Shown piece after piece: positions 41,958-49,720 of a stretch of DNA of 64,000 bases; the stretch's first letter is position 1, and every line of letters begins with the position of its first letter. The notes beneath the pieces were generated by a model that saw nothing but the letters and a program-made list of their open reading frames with translations, ran no database searches and was not told where the DNA came from. Origin of the DNA: Nitrobacteraceae bacterium AZCC 1564 (GTDB lineage: Bacteria; Pseudomonadota; Alphaproteobacteria; Rhizobiales; Xanthobacteraceae); NCBI GenBank assembly GCA_036924835.1, contig JBAGRR010000001.1, positions 4,665,001 to 4,729,000 on the forward strand, read 5' to 3'. Position numbers and translations under genes: made by a program.

Positions 41958-42698
41958 ATGACCAACGACACCAATAAGGTAGCAATCGTCACCGGCGCTT
42001 CCCGCGGCATTGGCGCCGCCATCGCCGAACGGCTCGCGGCGGACGGTTTCACCGTCGTCATTAATTACGCCGGCAGCGCCGGTGAGGCCGAAGCACTGGC
42101 CAACAAGATCGAGAAGGCCGGCGGCCGCGCCACCACGGCCCAGGCCGATGTCAGCGACCCGGCGGCAGTCGCCCGGATGTTCGACGCGGCGGATGCCGCA
42201 TTCGGCGGCGTCGACGTTCTGGTGAACAACGCTGGCATCATGCACCTGGCTTCGGTGGCCGAGGTCGACGACAAGCTGTTCGACAGCCATGTCGCGATCA
42301 ATATCAAGGGCACGTTCAACACTCTGCGTGAAGCCGCGAAGCGTCTGCGCAACGGCGGACGCATCATCAACATGTCGTCGAGCCAGGTTGGCCTGCTTCA
42401 TCCGACGTACGGTGTCTATGCCGCGACCAAGGCAGCGGTCGAAGCCATGACCCACGTCCTGTCCAAGGAACTGCGCGGCCGCAACATCACCGTCAACGCC
42501 GTGGCACCGGGCCCGACCGCAACGAAGCTCTTCCTCGACGGCAAGCCGCAGCAGGTGATCGATCACTTGACTAAGCTTGCACCGCTGGAGCGCCTTGGTC
42601 AGCCGGAAGATGTCGCCAACACAGTGGCGTTCCTTGCAGGCAAGGATGGCGGCTGGATCAACGGCCAGGTGCTGCGCGCCAACGGCGGGATCATCTGA
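41958..42698 (+). CDS. SDR-family oxidoreductase (LysR-linked)
   Basis: A 246-residue classical SDR: IVTGASRGIGAAIAERLA at about residues 10-27, NNAG, catalytic YAATK in GVYAATKAAVE, and the C-terminal GWINGQVLRANGGII. The basic/aliphatic end of strand 2 (VINYAGS) suggests NADPH use. AGGAGATC precedes ATG 41958. It is divergent from a LysR gene and followed 84 bp later by another SDR gene. Its substrate is likely a quinone, aldehyde or ketone, which the sequence does not resolve. Confidence 0.92.
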   Translation: MTNDTNKVAIVTGASRGIGAAIAERLAADGFTVVINYAGSAGEAEALANKIEKAGGRATTAQADVSDPAAVARMFDAADAAFGGVDVLVNNAGIMHLASVAEVDDKLFDSHVAINIKGTFNTLREAAKRLRNGGRIINMSSSQVGLLHPTYGVYAATKAAVEAMTHVLSKELRGRNITVNAVAPGPTATKLFLDGKPQQVIDHLTKLAPLERLGQPEDVANTVAFLAGKDGGWINGQVLRANGGII

Positions 42699-42782
42699 TC
42701 ATCACCTTCATCTCTCTCATCCACCTGATCGGCTCGTCACAGCGTCCGCCCTGAGCGCGGACGCCAACGGAGGAACTGTGCC

Positions 42783-43724
42783 ATGTCCGACGTCAAGTCC
42801 AACTCAGACGCAAACGTCACCGCTTCCAAGAAAATCATTCTCGTCACCGGCGCATCGAGCGGCTTCGGCCGGCTCACTGCCGAGGCGCTCGCTAAACCCG
42901 GCCACACCGTCTACGCCTCCATGCGCGATGTCGCTGGGCGCAACGCCAAGAATGCGGCCGAGATGGCTGAGATCTCGAAGCGCGACAACGTCGATCTGCG
43001 CGCCATCGAACTCGATGTGCAGTCGGAGCCATCCGCGAACGCTGCCGTTGAAAAGATCATCGCTGAGAGCGGCCGCATCGACGTGCTGGTTCACAATGCC
43101 GGACACATGATGTTCGGCCCGGCGGAGTCGTTCACGCCGGAACAGTTCGCCGAGCAGTACGACGTGAACGTGCTCGGCACGCAGCGCGTCAACCGCGCGG
43201 TGCTTCCGCACATGCGCAAGCAGAAGCAAGGTTTGCTGGTGTGGGTCTCGAGCAGCAGCTCGGCCGGCGGCACGCCGCCTTACCTCTCGCCATACTTCGC
43301 AGCAAAAGCCGCGATGGATGCGCTCGCGGTTCAGTATGCCCGTGAACTGTCGCGCTGGGGCATCGAGACCTCGATCGTGGTGCCGGGCGCCTTCACCAAG
43401 GGCACCAACCACTTCGCGCATTCAGGCCGTCCGGCGGATGAGGCTCGCCTCGCCGAGTACGAAGCCGGTCCGTACAAGGGCTTTGGCGAACAGGTGCAGA
43501 AGGCATTCGCCGCCATCGTGCCGGACGATGCGGACGTGACGGGCGTCGCCGATGCCATCGTCGATATCGTCGACACGCCCTTCGGCATGCGCCCGTTCCG
43601 CATTCACTACGATCCCACACAGGACGGCGCCGATGTCGGCTTCACCGTGCTCGATCGTCTGCGTGCTGAAATGCTGCACCGGGTTGGCCTATCCGATTTG
43701 CTCAAGCCTGCGAAGCTGGTCTGA
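42783..43724 (+). CDS. SDR-family oxidoreductase, long C-terminal form
   Basis: A 313-residue SDR. The cofactor motif is LVTGASSGFGRLTAEALA (about residues 20-37), with VHNAGHM, the catalytic YFAAK (SPYFAAKAAMDAL) and a longer C terminus than classical SDRs. The GFGR variant and DVDPSF-type C terminus resemble retinol-dehydrogenase-like SDRs of this length. The RDVAGRNAKNAAE segment after strand 2 suggests NADP. The second gene behind the LysR-linked SDR, it ends at a strong bidirectional terminator. Confidence 0.9.
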   Translation: MSDVKSNSDANVTASKKIILVTGASSGFGRLTAEALAKPGHTVYASMRDVAGRNAKNAAEMAEISKRDNVDLRAIELDVQSEPSANAAVEKIIAESGRIDVLVHNAGHMMFGPAESFTPEQFAEQYDVNVLGTQRVNRAVLPHMRKQKQGLLVWVSSSSSAGGTPPYLSPYFAAKAAMDALAVQYARELSRWGIETSIVVPGAFTKGTNHFAHSGRPADEARLAEYEAGPYKGFGEQVQKAFAAIVPDDADVTGVADAIVDIVDTPFGMRPFRIHYDPTQDGADVGFTVLDRLRAEMLHRVGLSDLLKPAKLV

Positions 43725-43789
43725 CGTGCTCGCGCGATAGTGCTGGTGCCTCGAGAAGTGCGGCGCAGCTTTAGAGCGTGGAAACAAAA

Positions 43790-43816
43790 AAAGGCCCCGG
43801 GGAATTCGGGGCCTTT
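43790..43816. terminator. Bidirectional intrinsic terminator
   Basis: AAAGGCCCCG (43790-43799) pairs with CGGGGCCTTT (43807-43816) over GGGAATT. On the minus strand it is followed by TTTTTTTG, making a strong terminator for the Omp25-like gene; on the plus strand it ends the SDR transcript. Confidence 0.9.
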
Positions 43817-43860
43817 AAGTTGAACTGGAGAGTTCTATAAGCTGTTCTTCTTAGTAGCTG

Positions 43861-44601
43861 TTAGTACTTGGCGAGGACGGGACCGCCCCAGTTGAAGTGA
43901 TAGTTCACGCCAACCTTCACAGTGTGGATGTCGTCCTTGAAGCTGAGAGCCTGAGCAACATTGCCTGGCTGCGTGGTGTAGAGCACGTTGGTGGTGTCGA
44001 AGTTGTAGTACTGGTACTCAACCTTCGCCGACCAGGCGGGAGCGAACATGTATTCGAAGCCGCCACCGACGGTCCAGCCGGTGTCCTTGCGATCCGTCAC
44101 AGCCGGCAGGAAGCCAGCGGTTGCCGCAAGACCGTTGTTGTCGCGGAACGCAACACCGCCCTTGGCGTAGATCAGGCCAGGACCCCAGGTGTAGCCGAGG
44201 CGGCCGGTGACCGAAGCGAGCCAATCGGATTTGTCGCGCAGCACGTCGAAGCCGTCGGTGAACGAACGACGGTTGTTCGAAAGGCCGCTGATCTGACCTT
44301 CGATACCGATCAGCCAATTCGGAGCGAACTGGTAGTCAGCACCGACCTGACCACCGCCCAGGAACGCAGCATCGCGGCTGCTGCCCGAAAGCAGCGGGTC
44401 GGTGGTGGCGAAGCTGTTGTCGCCGCCGAAGGCAGCGCCCAAGTGCGCACCGACATAGAAGCCGGTCCAGTTGTAGATCGGTGCAGGCGGCGCATACACC
44501 GGAGCCTTGGTGTAGGTGCGGGCCGGCAGGTCGGCCGCGAAGGAGGCGGTCGAAGCGAGGACAGCAGCGGAGGCTGTCAGTAGAGCGATACGGATACGCA
44601 T
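43861..44601 (-). CDS. Omp25/Omp31-like outer-membrane beta-barrel protein
   Basis: A 246-residue 8-strand barrel. The signal peptide (residues 1-22, ending SFAADLP) is followed by a proline-rich linker and the diagnostic YNWTGFYVGAHLGAAFGGDN, then GGGQVGADYQFAPNWLIGIE and the C-terminal strand VKVGVNYHFNWG. Family members stabilise the envelope and are abundant surface proteins in Rhizobiales. ATG 44601 has GGGGAAG upstream. It is a normal single-barrel relative of the giant protein at 15429. A T-tailed terminator follows. Confidence 0.92.
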   Translation of the reverse strand: MRIRIALLTASAAVLASTASFAADLPARTYTKAPVYAPPAPIYNWTGFYVGAHLGAAFGGDNSFATTDPLLSGSSRDAAFLGGGQVGADYQFAPNWLIGIEGQISGLSNNRRSFTDGFDVLRDKSDWLASVTGRLGYTWGPGLIYAKGGVAFRDNNGLAATAGFLPAVTDRKDTGWTVGGGFEYMFAPAWSAKVEYQYYNFDTTNVLYTTQPGNVAQALSFKDDIHTVKVGVNYHFNWGGPVLAKY

Positions 44602-44978
44602 GGTCTTCCCCGAGCTTGGCGAGATCTTCCCGAAAGCGGAAGCTTCCCCCCGTTGAATTGGGCGGACGCTATCGGCCGTCCAGTTAATGGAGAATGGACA
44701 ACGGGGTCGTTGGTTGCCGCCTGCTTCGCACCGGCGCATCTTTCTCTTGGACCGTGACCAAAAAGACACGATCAAGGTCAAAATCGAAACGGTTCATTAA
44801 GCATAACGCGTTGGCGGCGTTCATGATTCGTCGGACGGCTGGTTATTCCGGTCACTCGGGCAGGGCTGCTGTCGTGAGTTAAGACTCAGGAGCCGAAGGT
44901 GGCGGGCGGAGCGACCAGCCGGGCCTGGCTTCGCAGGATAGCTCCTTCTGGGAACCTCTTTCGTTGCCGCATGGTTTG
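44602..44978. other. Divergent intergenic region
   Basis: Holds the 5' regions of the Omp25-like gene and the flavoprotein gene. No additional gene was recognised; the one clear structure is the inverted repeat at 44979-45008. Confidence 0.4.
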
Positions 44979-45008
44979 CCTCACGGGCTTGTTTCAAACT
45001 TCGTGAGG
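44979..45008 (+). promoter_or_regulatory. Inverted repeat overlapping the ribosome site of the flavoprotein gene
   Basis: CCTCACG (44979-44985) and CGTGAGG (45002-45008) form a perfect 7-bp inverted repeat with a 16-nt gap. The right arm contains GTGAGG, the likely Shine-Dalgarno sequence 8 nt before ATG 45017. It could be an operator, or an RNA hairpin that hides the ribosome site. Confidence 0.5.
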
Positions 45009-45016
45009 TCTGCCCG

Positions 45017-46093
45017 ATGAGTGAGATCGACGTTCGCAAGGGGATGCCGTCGAGCAGGATCGACAAGGAGGAATTCGTTCGGCGCTATCGTGCCCGGTTC
45101 GCCGATCCCGCGTTCGATCCGCTACAGCGCGAACTTTCAGTCATTATCGATGCAGCCTGGGATGCCTACGCGCATTCGCGCAAGTCGCCCCGCACGCGCA
45201 AGGCAGGCGAGGGATTTGCCGATCCGCAATACGATCTCGCAACGGACTGGCTCGCGGCGCGCGATGCAATTATCGAAGCTCAACGGCGCCATGACGACCC
45301 GGCGGCGCCGCCACGTATCCTGCTCATCAACGGTTCATCGCGCAGTGAGAACACGTGTCCCGGTGAAATGTCGAAGACCTGGCGTCTTCTCAAGCTGGCA
45401 GAGCCGATCTTCCAGGCCGAAGGATTCGAAGTCGAGATCCTCGATCTCTCGCGGCTGGCGAGCGAATTCGGAAAGCAGATCCATCCTTGCAAATCATGTG
45501 TGGCGACGGCGATGCCGCTGTGTCACTGGCCATGCAGTTGTTATCCGAATTACTCACTCGGTCAGACCGATGATTGGATGAACGAGATCTACCCGATGTG
45601 GGTGGCCGCGCATGGCATCATGATCATTACGCCGGTGAACTGGTATCACGCGCCGACAGGATTGAAGGCGATGATCGACCGTCTGGTCTGTGCCGATGGC
45701 GGAAATCCGGATCCGACATCGACCCACGGCAAGCATGCGATTGAGGCCAAGGCCCTCGAGATGAAGGGCTGGAATTACCCGAAGCATCTCGAAGGGCGTC
45801 ACTTCGCCGTTGTCGTGCATGGCGATGTCATCGGTGCCGAAACCTTGCGGCGTACGCTGGTGGATTGGTTGACCGACATGTATCTGGTGTCGGCGAGTCG
45901 CACCGCCGAGCTCGACGGTTACATCGGCTATGAAGAGCCTTATGCGATATCACATCAGGCGCTCGACAAGAACGAAGCTTTTCAGGAAGAGACGCGCAAT
46001 GCAGCGCGCGCTTTGGCGAACGCGGTAAAGCTCGCACGTGTTGGAAAATACGAGCAACCGGATGAAGCGCTGCAGGATCCTATCCTGAAGTAG
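45017..46093 (+). CDS. NADPH-dependent FMN reductase-like flavoprotein
   Basis: A 358-residue flavodoxin-fold protein. A helical N-terminal extension of about 95 residues precedes the FMN-binding core: RILLINGSSRSENT (phosphate loop) near 100-113, then MIITPVNWYHAPTGLKAMID. A Cys-rich insert (HPCKSCVATAMPLCHWPCSC) sits between. Family members are azo-, quinone- or iron-chelate reductases. The extension and Cys cluster make it longer than the usual 180-250 residues and may bind metal. It is preceded by the inverted repeat at 44979. Confidence 0.82.
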   Translation: MSEIDVRKGMPSSRIDKEEFVRRYRARFADPAFDPLQRELSVIIDAAWDAYAHSRKSPRTRKAGEGFADPQYDLATDWLAARDAIIEAQRRHDDPAAPPRILLINGSSRSENTCPGEMSKTWRLLKLAEPIFQAEGFEVEILDLSRLASEFGKQIHPCKSCVATAMPLCHWPCSCYPNYSLGQTDDWMNEIYPMWVAAHGIMIITPVNWYHAPTGLKAMIDRLVCADGGNPDPTSTHGKHAIEAKALEMKGWNYPKHLEGRHFAVVVHGDVIGAETLRRTLVDWLTDMYLVSASRTAELDGYIGYEEPYAISHQALDKNEAFQEETRNAARALANAVKLARVGKYEQPDEALQDPILK

Positions 46094-46233
46094 CGCCGAT
46101 GGACGGGCGACCGCTAAATCTCGATCCAAAGCTTCAAACATTAATGAGTGAGGACACAGGCTTATCGCGATGAAGCGGGGAACGATGTGGAAAGTCACCG
46201 ATTGACCGTAAGACTTCTCGAAAGGACAGTTCC

Positions 46234-46794
46234 ATGGACATCAAAGGCAAGAAAATCGCGATCCTCGCCACCAATGGTTTCGAACAATCGGAGCTGGAAG
46301 TTCCCCGCGATCGGCTCAAGAAGGCCGGCGCAACAGTTGATGTGATCTCGCTCGCAGCGGGAGAAATCAAAGGCTGGGATATGAAGGACTGGGGACGGCC
46401 GGTCAAGGTCGACAAGACGCTCGATCAGGCGTCGCCATCTGAATACGACGCCGTGGTTCTACCCGGCGGTCAGATCAATCCCGACCTGCTGCGCGTCGAG
46501 CCGAAGGCGCTGAAGTTCATCAAGGACATCTTCGATGCAAAGAAGATCGTCGCAGCCGTGTGTCACGCGCCCTGGTTGCTGATCGAGACCGGCATCGCGA
46601 AGGGGCGGAAGATGACATCGTATAAGTCGATCAAGACGGACGTCGCCAACGCCGGCGCGAAGTGGGAAGATTCTCAGGTCGTGGTCGATCAAGGTGTCAT
46701 TACATCCCGCAACCCGGGAGACCTCGAGGCGTTCAGCTCGAAGATCATCGAGGAGGTGCATGAGGGCCGCCACACGCAGCGAAGCGCGGCTTGA
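46234..46794 (+). CDS. DJ-1/PfpI family protein (YhbO/PfpI type)
   Basis: A 186-residue type-1 glutamine-amidotransferase-like protein. Catalytic Cys110 and His111 (AAVCHAPWLL) and Glu17 (GFEQSE) are present, with VVLPGGQINPDLLR before the elbow. PfpI/YhbO proteins act as stress-protective hydrolases or glyoxalase/deglycase-like enzymes. An AAAGGA ribosome site lies before ATG 46234. It follows the flavoprotein by 140 bp and precedes a small secreted protein gene; all three may belong to an oxidative or electrophile stress response, inferred from families. Confidence 0.9.
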   Translation: MDIKGKKIAILATNGFEQSELEVPRDRLKKAGATVDVISLAAGEIKGWDMKDWGRPVKVDKTLDQASPSEYDAVVLPGGQINPDLLRVEPKALKFIKDIFDAKKIVAAVCHAPWLLIETGIAKGRKMTSYKSIKTDVANAGAKWEDSQVVVDQGVITSRNPGDLEAFSSKIIEEVHEGRHTQRSAA

Positions 46795-46890
46795 GTGCGC
46801 GCCGAGCGTCTTTCCGCACATTACCATCCATCTTTCAGATTCGTGCGATGGCGCTTTGCCATGCCGTCGCACGCAACAGGGATCGATCCG

Positions 46891-47190
46891 ATGAAGAAGA
46901 TAGCTCTTGTCACTCTCGGTCTCGTGTTGGCAACGCCAGTCTTTGCACAGTCAGGCGATCCTGCCGCAGGATCCGCAAGCTCTCCCCGAATGAGCAACCC
47001 AAGCGGCAGCGGCACGTCGACGTCAGGCGGACGTGATTACAATAATGACCAGGGCCGCGATAAAATGGGTACGACGGGCAAAGCCGGTTCGCAGTACCAC
47101 AACGAGGAAGCGTCACCGCAGCCGGCGCAGCCGAACGTCACTGGCCAGCAAAAATCCGGCACGAATGCGGAAGGGCGCGCCAAGCCCTGA
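46891..47190 (+). CDS. Small secreted Gly/Ser/Asn-rich protein
   Basis: A 99-residue protein with a signal peptide (MKKIALVTLGLVLATPVFAQ) and a disordered, polar mature part (PSGSGTSTSGGRDYNNDQGR; QPAQPNVTGQQKSGTNAEG). No domain is recognised. The open frame extends back to 46795, but ATG 46891 begins the signal peptide. It is similar in style to the 70-residue protein at 37053; such proteins recur in this bacterial group. Confidence 0.65.
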   Translation: MKKIALVTLGLVLATPVFAQSGDPAAGSASSPRMSNPSGSGTSTSGGRDYNNDQGRDKMGTTGKAGSQYHNEEASPQPAQPNVTGQQKSGTNAEGRAKP

Positions 47191-47639
47191 TCGCTAACCA
47201 AACGCGGGTCATTCCAGCCAGCGCCGATGGCTCGCGTTCTGGCGGGGGTGATCACCTATTGCTAAGCGCGAGGCCTTCGCTGCGATGTTTCTTTGGCGCC
47301 CGTCCGGCAATGCACGGCCTGATTGCTTCAGGTGCGAAGCGCTACGCAATGAACGTCTCCATGAGGCCTCCAACCGTCCAGTCAAAGTGCGCGTTATCAT
47401 CTGCTGCAGTCCAGGATCATCACGATATCATTCGAGTCACCACCGCACGGCCGTCTTCAAGAATTGACCGGTCGGCGGCTATCTCGATGCCACGCGCACT
47501 GCATGCGGGCTCCGCGCGCCGCCATCTCGCCACGGGTACTCTCCCGCGCTAGGAAAGGAAGCATGACCTTCCGATTCCCGGTCGCGCAATGGACACAGTC
47601 CTCACACGCCCGGCTTGCACGCAGGACGATACACGCGCG
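47191..47639. other. Intergenic, nothing recognised
   Basis: About 450 bp with short open frames on both strands, none with a signal peptide, domain or ribosome site. It could hold the promoter of the transporter gene at 47640. Confidence 0.4.
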
Positions 47640-48518
47640 ATGACGCTAACGCCCGAGACAATATCCTTGGTGCTGGCCTTCATGGCCGCTCTCCTGTTCG
47701 GGACCGGTGTTGTCATCACGCAGTTTGGCTTGAAGTATCTGCCGCCGATGTCGGGTGCGGCCGTCAGTATGCCCGCGTTCACGGCCTTGTTCCTGCTGTT
47801 CTCGCCGATCCTGTTGCACGGGGCGACGGTGGAGTGGCGGGCCGTGCCGATCTTCATCGGCGTCGGCCTTGTCTATCCGGCGTTATTGACGACGCTGACA
47901 TTCGCGTCGAACCGCGCGCTGGGTCCAGTTGTCACTGGCGCGCTCGGCAATCTGGCGCCGTTGTTTTCAGTCGCACTTGCGGTTGCGGTGCTCGGCGAAG
48001 AGCTGCATTCGCTGCAATTGGTCGGACTCGTGGTCGCCATTGCAGGCGTGTTTCTCATCACGCTCTCGCGCGCCAGCGACAAGGGCGACTGGCGAACATG
48101 GGCGCTGCTGCTGCCGCTTGGTGCGGCGGTGCTGCGCGGCGGCATCCCGCCGATCATCAAGGTTGGGCTCGCCATATGGCCGAGCCCGATTGCCGCCTGC
48201 CTGATCGGCTATCTTGTATCGTCGCTGGTGGTGCTAACATCCGAGCGTATCCGCACAGGACGGTTTCTTCCCAAGGGACCGATCGCCGGGCACCTGTGGT
48301 TCGCTGCTGTCGGCATCTGCAACGGCGTTGCCACGTTGATGCTCTATGCTGCCGTCGGTTATGGCCGCGTGTCGGTGGTAACGCCGTTGGTCGCGACATA
48401 TCCCCTCGTCACCGTGGTGCTGAGCGCGCTCATTCTCACGCACGTCCGCATCACCGCGAAGCTCTCGCTTGGCACCGTCGCCGCTGTGGCGGGCGTCGTG
48501 CTGGTGCTGATCGGGTGA
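47640..48518 (+). CDS. EamA/DMT-superfamily transporter
   Basis: A 292-residue, ten-helix drug/metabolite transporter with two EamA repeats: the first ends near ALAVAVLGEELHSLQLVGLV, the second near VVLSALILTHVRITAKLSLG. The glycine-rich ATLMLYAAVGYGRVSVVTPL before the last helices is typical. Members export amino acids, nucleosides or drugs. I start at ATG 47640, just before helix 1; ATG 47589 would add 17 polar residues and has no ribosome site. The divergent-type LysR gene follows in the same direction 46 bp later. Confidence 0.85.
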   Translation: MTLTPETISLVLAFMAALLFGTGVVITQFGLKYLPPMSGAAVSMPAFTALFLLFSPILLHGATVEWRAVPIFIGVGLVYPALLTTLTFASNRALGPVVTGALGNLAPLFSVALAVAVLGEELHSLQLVGLVVAIAGVFLITLSRASDKGDWRTWALLLPLGAAVLRGGIPPIIKVGLAIWPSPIAACLIGYLVSSLVVLTSERIRTGRFLPKGPIAGHLWFAAVGICNGVATLMLYAAVGYGRVSVVTPLVATYPLVTVVLSALILTHVRITAKLSLGTVAAVAGVVLVLIG

Positions 48519-48564
48519 GTCTACCTGCTTGACGGGAAGGGGCGGGAGTTACACATTTCCTGCC

Positions 48565-49452
48565 ATGGAATACGCAGACCTCCGCATTCTCGAAGCTGTT
48601 GCCCGCCACGGCAGCATGAACCGCGCCGCGGCCGAACTGCACATGGTGCAATCCAATGTGACGGCGCGGATCCGCTCGCTTGAAGAGCAGATTGGAGCCG
48701 AGCTGTTTCAGCGCACCAGCCGGGGCGTGGTGCTGACGCCGGCCGGCCAGCGGCTGTTGCCCTATGCGTCGCGGGTCGGAGCGCTGCTGAAGGAAGCGCG
48801 CGAGGCTGCGCGCGATGACGGCACGCCGCGCGGACCGCTTCACATCGGCACGCTGGAAACCACTGCGGCGCTTCGGCTGCCAACCGCGCTCTCGGCCTAC
48901 ACGCAAGCCTATCCCGAGGTGGCGCTGACGCTGACCACCGGAACGAGCAGCAGCCTTGTCGAAGACGTCGTCGAGCGCTGTCTCGATGGGGCGTTCGTGG
49001 CCGCTCCTGTGCACCATGCCGATCTCACCGAAGAGGTGATGTTTCGCGAGGAGCTGATGCTGGTCACAGCGCCGGCGCTCCGCAATCCGGATGATCTTGC
49101 CAAGCAGCGCGATCTCAAGATCATCGTCTTTCGTCGTGGCTGTTCATATCGTCAGCGGCTGGAAAATCTCCTGGCGCAGAGCGGCATTCAGACCGCCCAG
49201 CCGCTCGAATTCGGCTCGCTCGATGCCATCATCGGCTGCGTCGCTGCCGGCGTCGGCATCACGCTGCTGCCGAAGGCGGTGGTATCGCCCGCGTGGCGCG
49301 ACGGGCGCGTGCTCGCGCACGAACTGCCGCCCGAGCAGGCCCGCGTCGATACGGTGTTCGTCCGCCGCAAGGACACACACCTCACCAGCACGCTTGCCGC
49401 GTTCCTGGAAATCGCACGGCCATCGCCGCTGAAACTGGCGGCCGGCGAATAG
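48565..49452 (+). CDS. LysR-family regulator
   Basis: A 295-residue LysR regulator with helix-turn-helix at residues 3-60 (ADLRILEAVARHGSMNRAAA, SNVTARIRSLEEQIGAELFQ) and an effector domain (PLHIGTLETTAALRLPTALS; FGSLDAIIGCVAAGVGITLL). ATG 48565 is set by the normal family start. It follows the DMT transporter gene closely and may regulate it. A repeat element begins about 100 bp after its stop. Confidence 0.9.
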   Translation: MEYADLRILEAVARHGSMNRAAAELHMVQSNVTARIRSLEEQIGAELFQRTSRGVVLTPAGQRLLPYASRVGALLKEAREAARDDGTPRGPLHIGTLETTAALRLPTALSAYTQAYPEVALTLTTGTSSSLVEDVVERCLDGAFVAAPVHHADLTEEVMFREELMLVTAPALRNPDDLAKQRDLKIIVFRRGCSYRQRLENLLAQSGIQTAQPLEFGSLDAIIGCVAAGVGITLLPKAVVSPAWRDGRVLAHELPPEQARVDTVFVRRKDTHLTSTLAAFLEIARPSPLKLAAGE

Positions 49453-49550
49453 CCCGTCATCACTCTCAGAGATAGCCGCTCTCTCAACAATTCGTTACCG
49501 CTGGTAGCGATCCGTTCCTATGTTTCCTGCCTGAACAGCAAAGGGCGGAG

Positions 49551-49718
49551 GTAGTGTGGTGGTTCAGAAGTTCGCATCATTTTCTCTGCGAGTCCTTCAA
49601 GCGAACTTCTGAACCTGAACCACGCTAGAATCATCTGATTGGCTAGTGTCCTTTCGAATCCGAAGTTCGCTACAGGATACGCTGCGCTATGAGGCGAACT
49701 TCGGATTCAGGAAACCAG
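49551..49718. repeat. CTAG double-hairpin element, family 2, decaying copy
   Basis: Hairpin 49551-49628 (GTAGTGTGGTGGTTCAGAAG ... CTTCTGAACCTGAACCACGCTAG region), spacer AATCATCTGATTGG (49629-49642), hairpin 49643-49718 (CTAGTGTCCTTTCGAATCCG ... CTTCGGATTCAGGAAACCAG). It has the same family and orientation as 39147, with both outer CTAG ends mutated (GTAG and CCAG). It ends 2 bp before the proposed start of the MFS gene. Confidence 0.88.
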
Positions 49719-49720
49719 GA

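Noticed and set aside
49646-49720. N-terminal 25 residues of the MFS transporter from GTG 49646
   Set aside because: These codons lie in the hairpin repeat, which is homologous to a non-coding element elsewhere; the family N terminus starts later.
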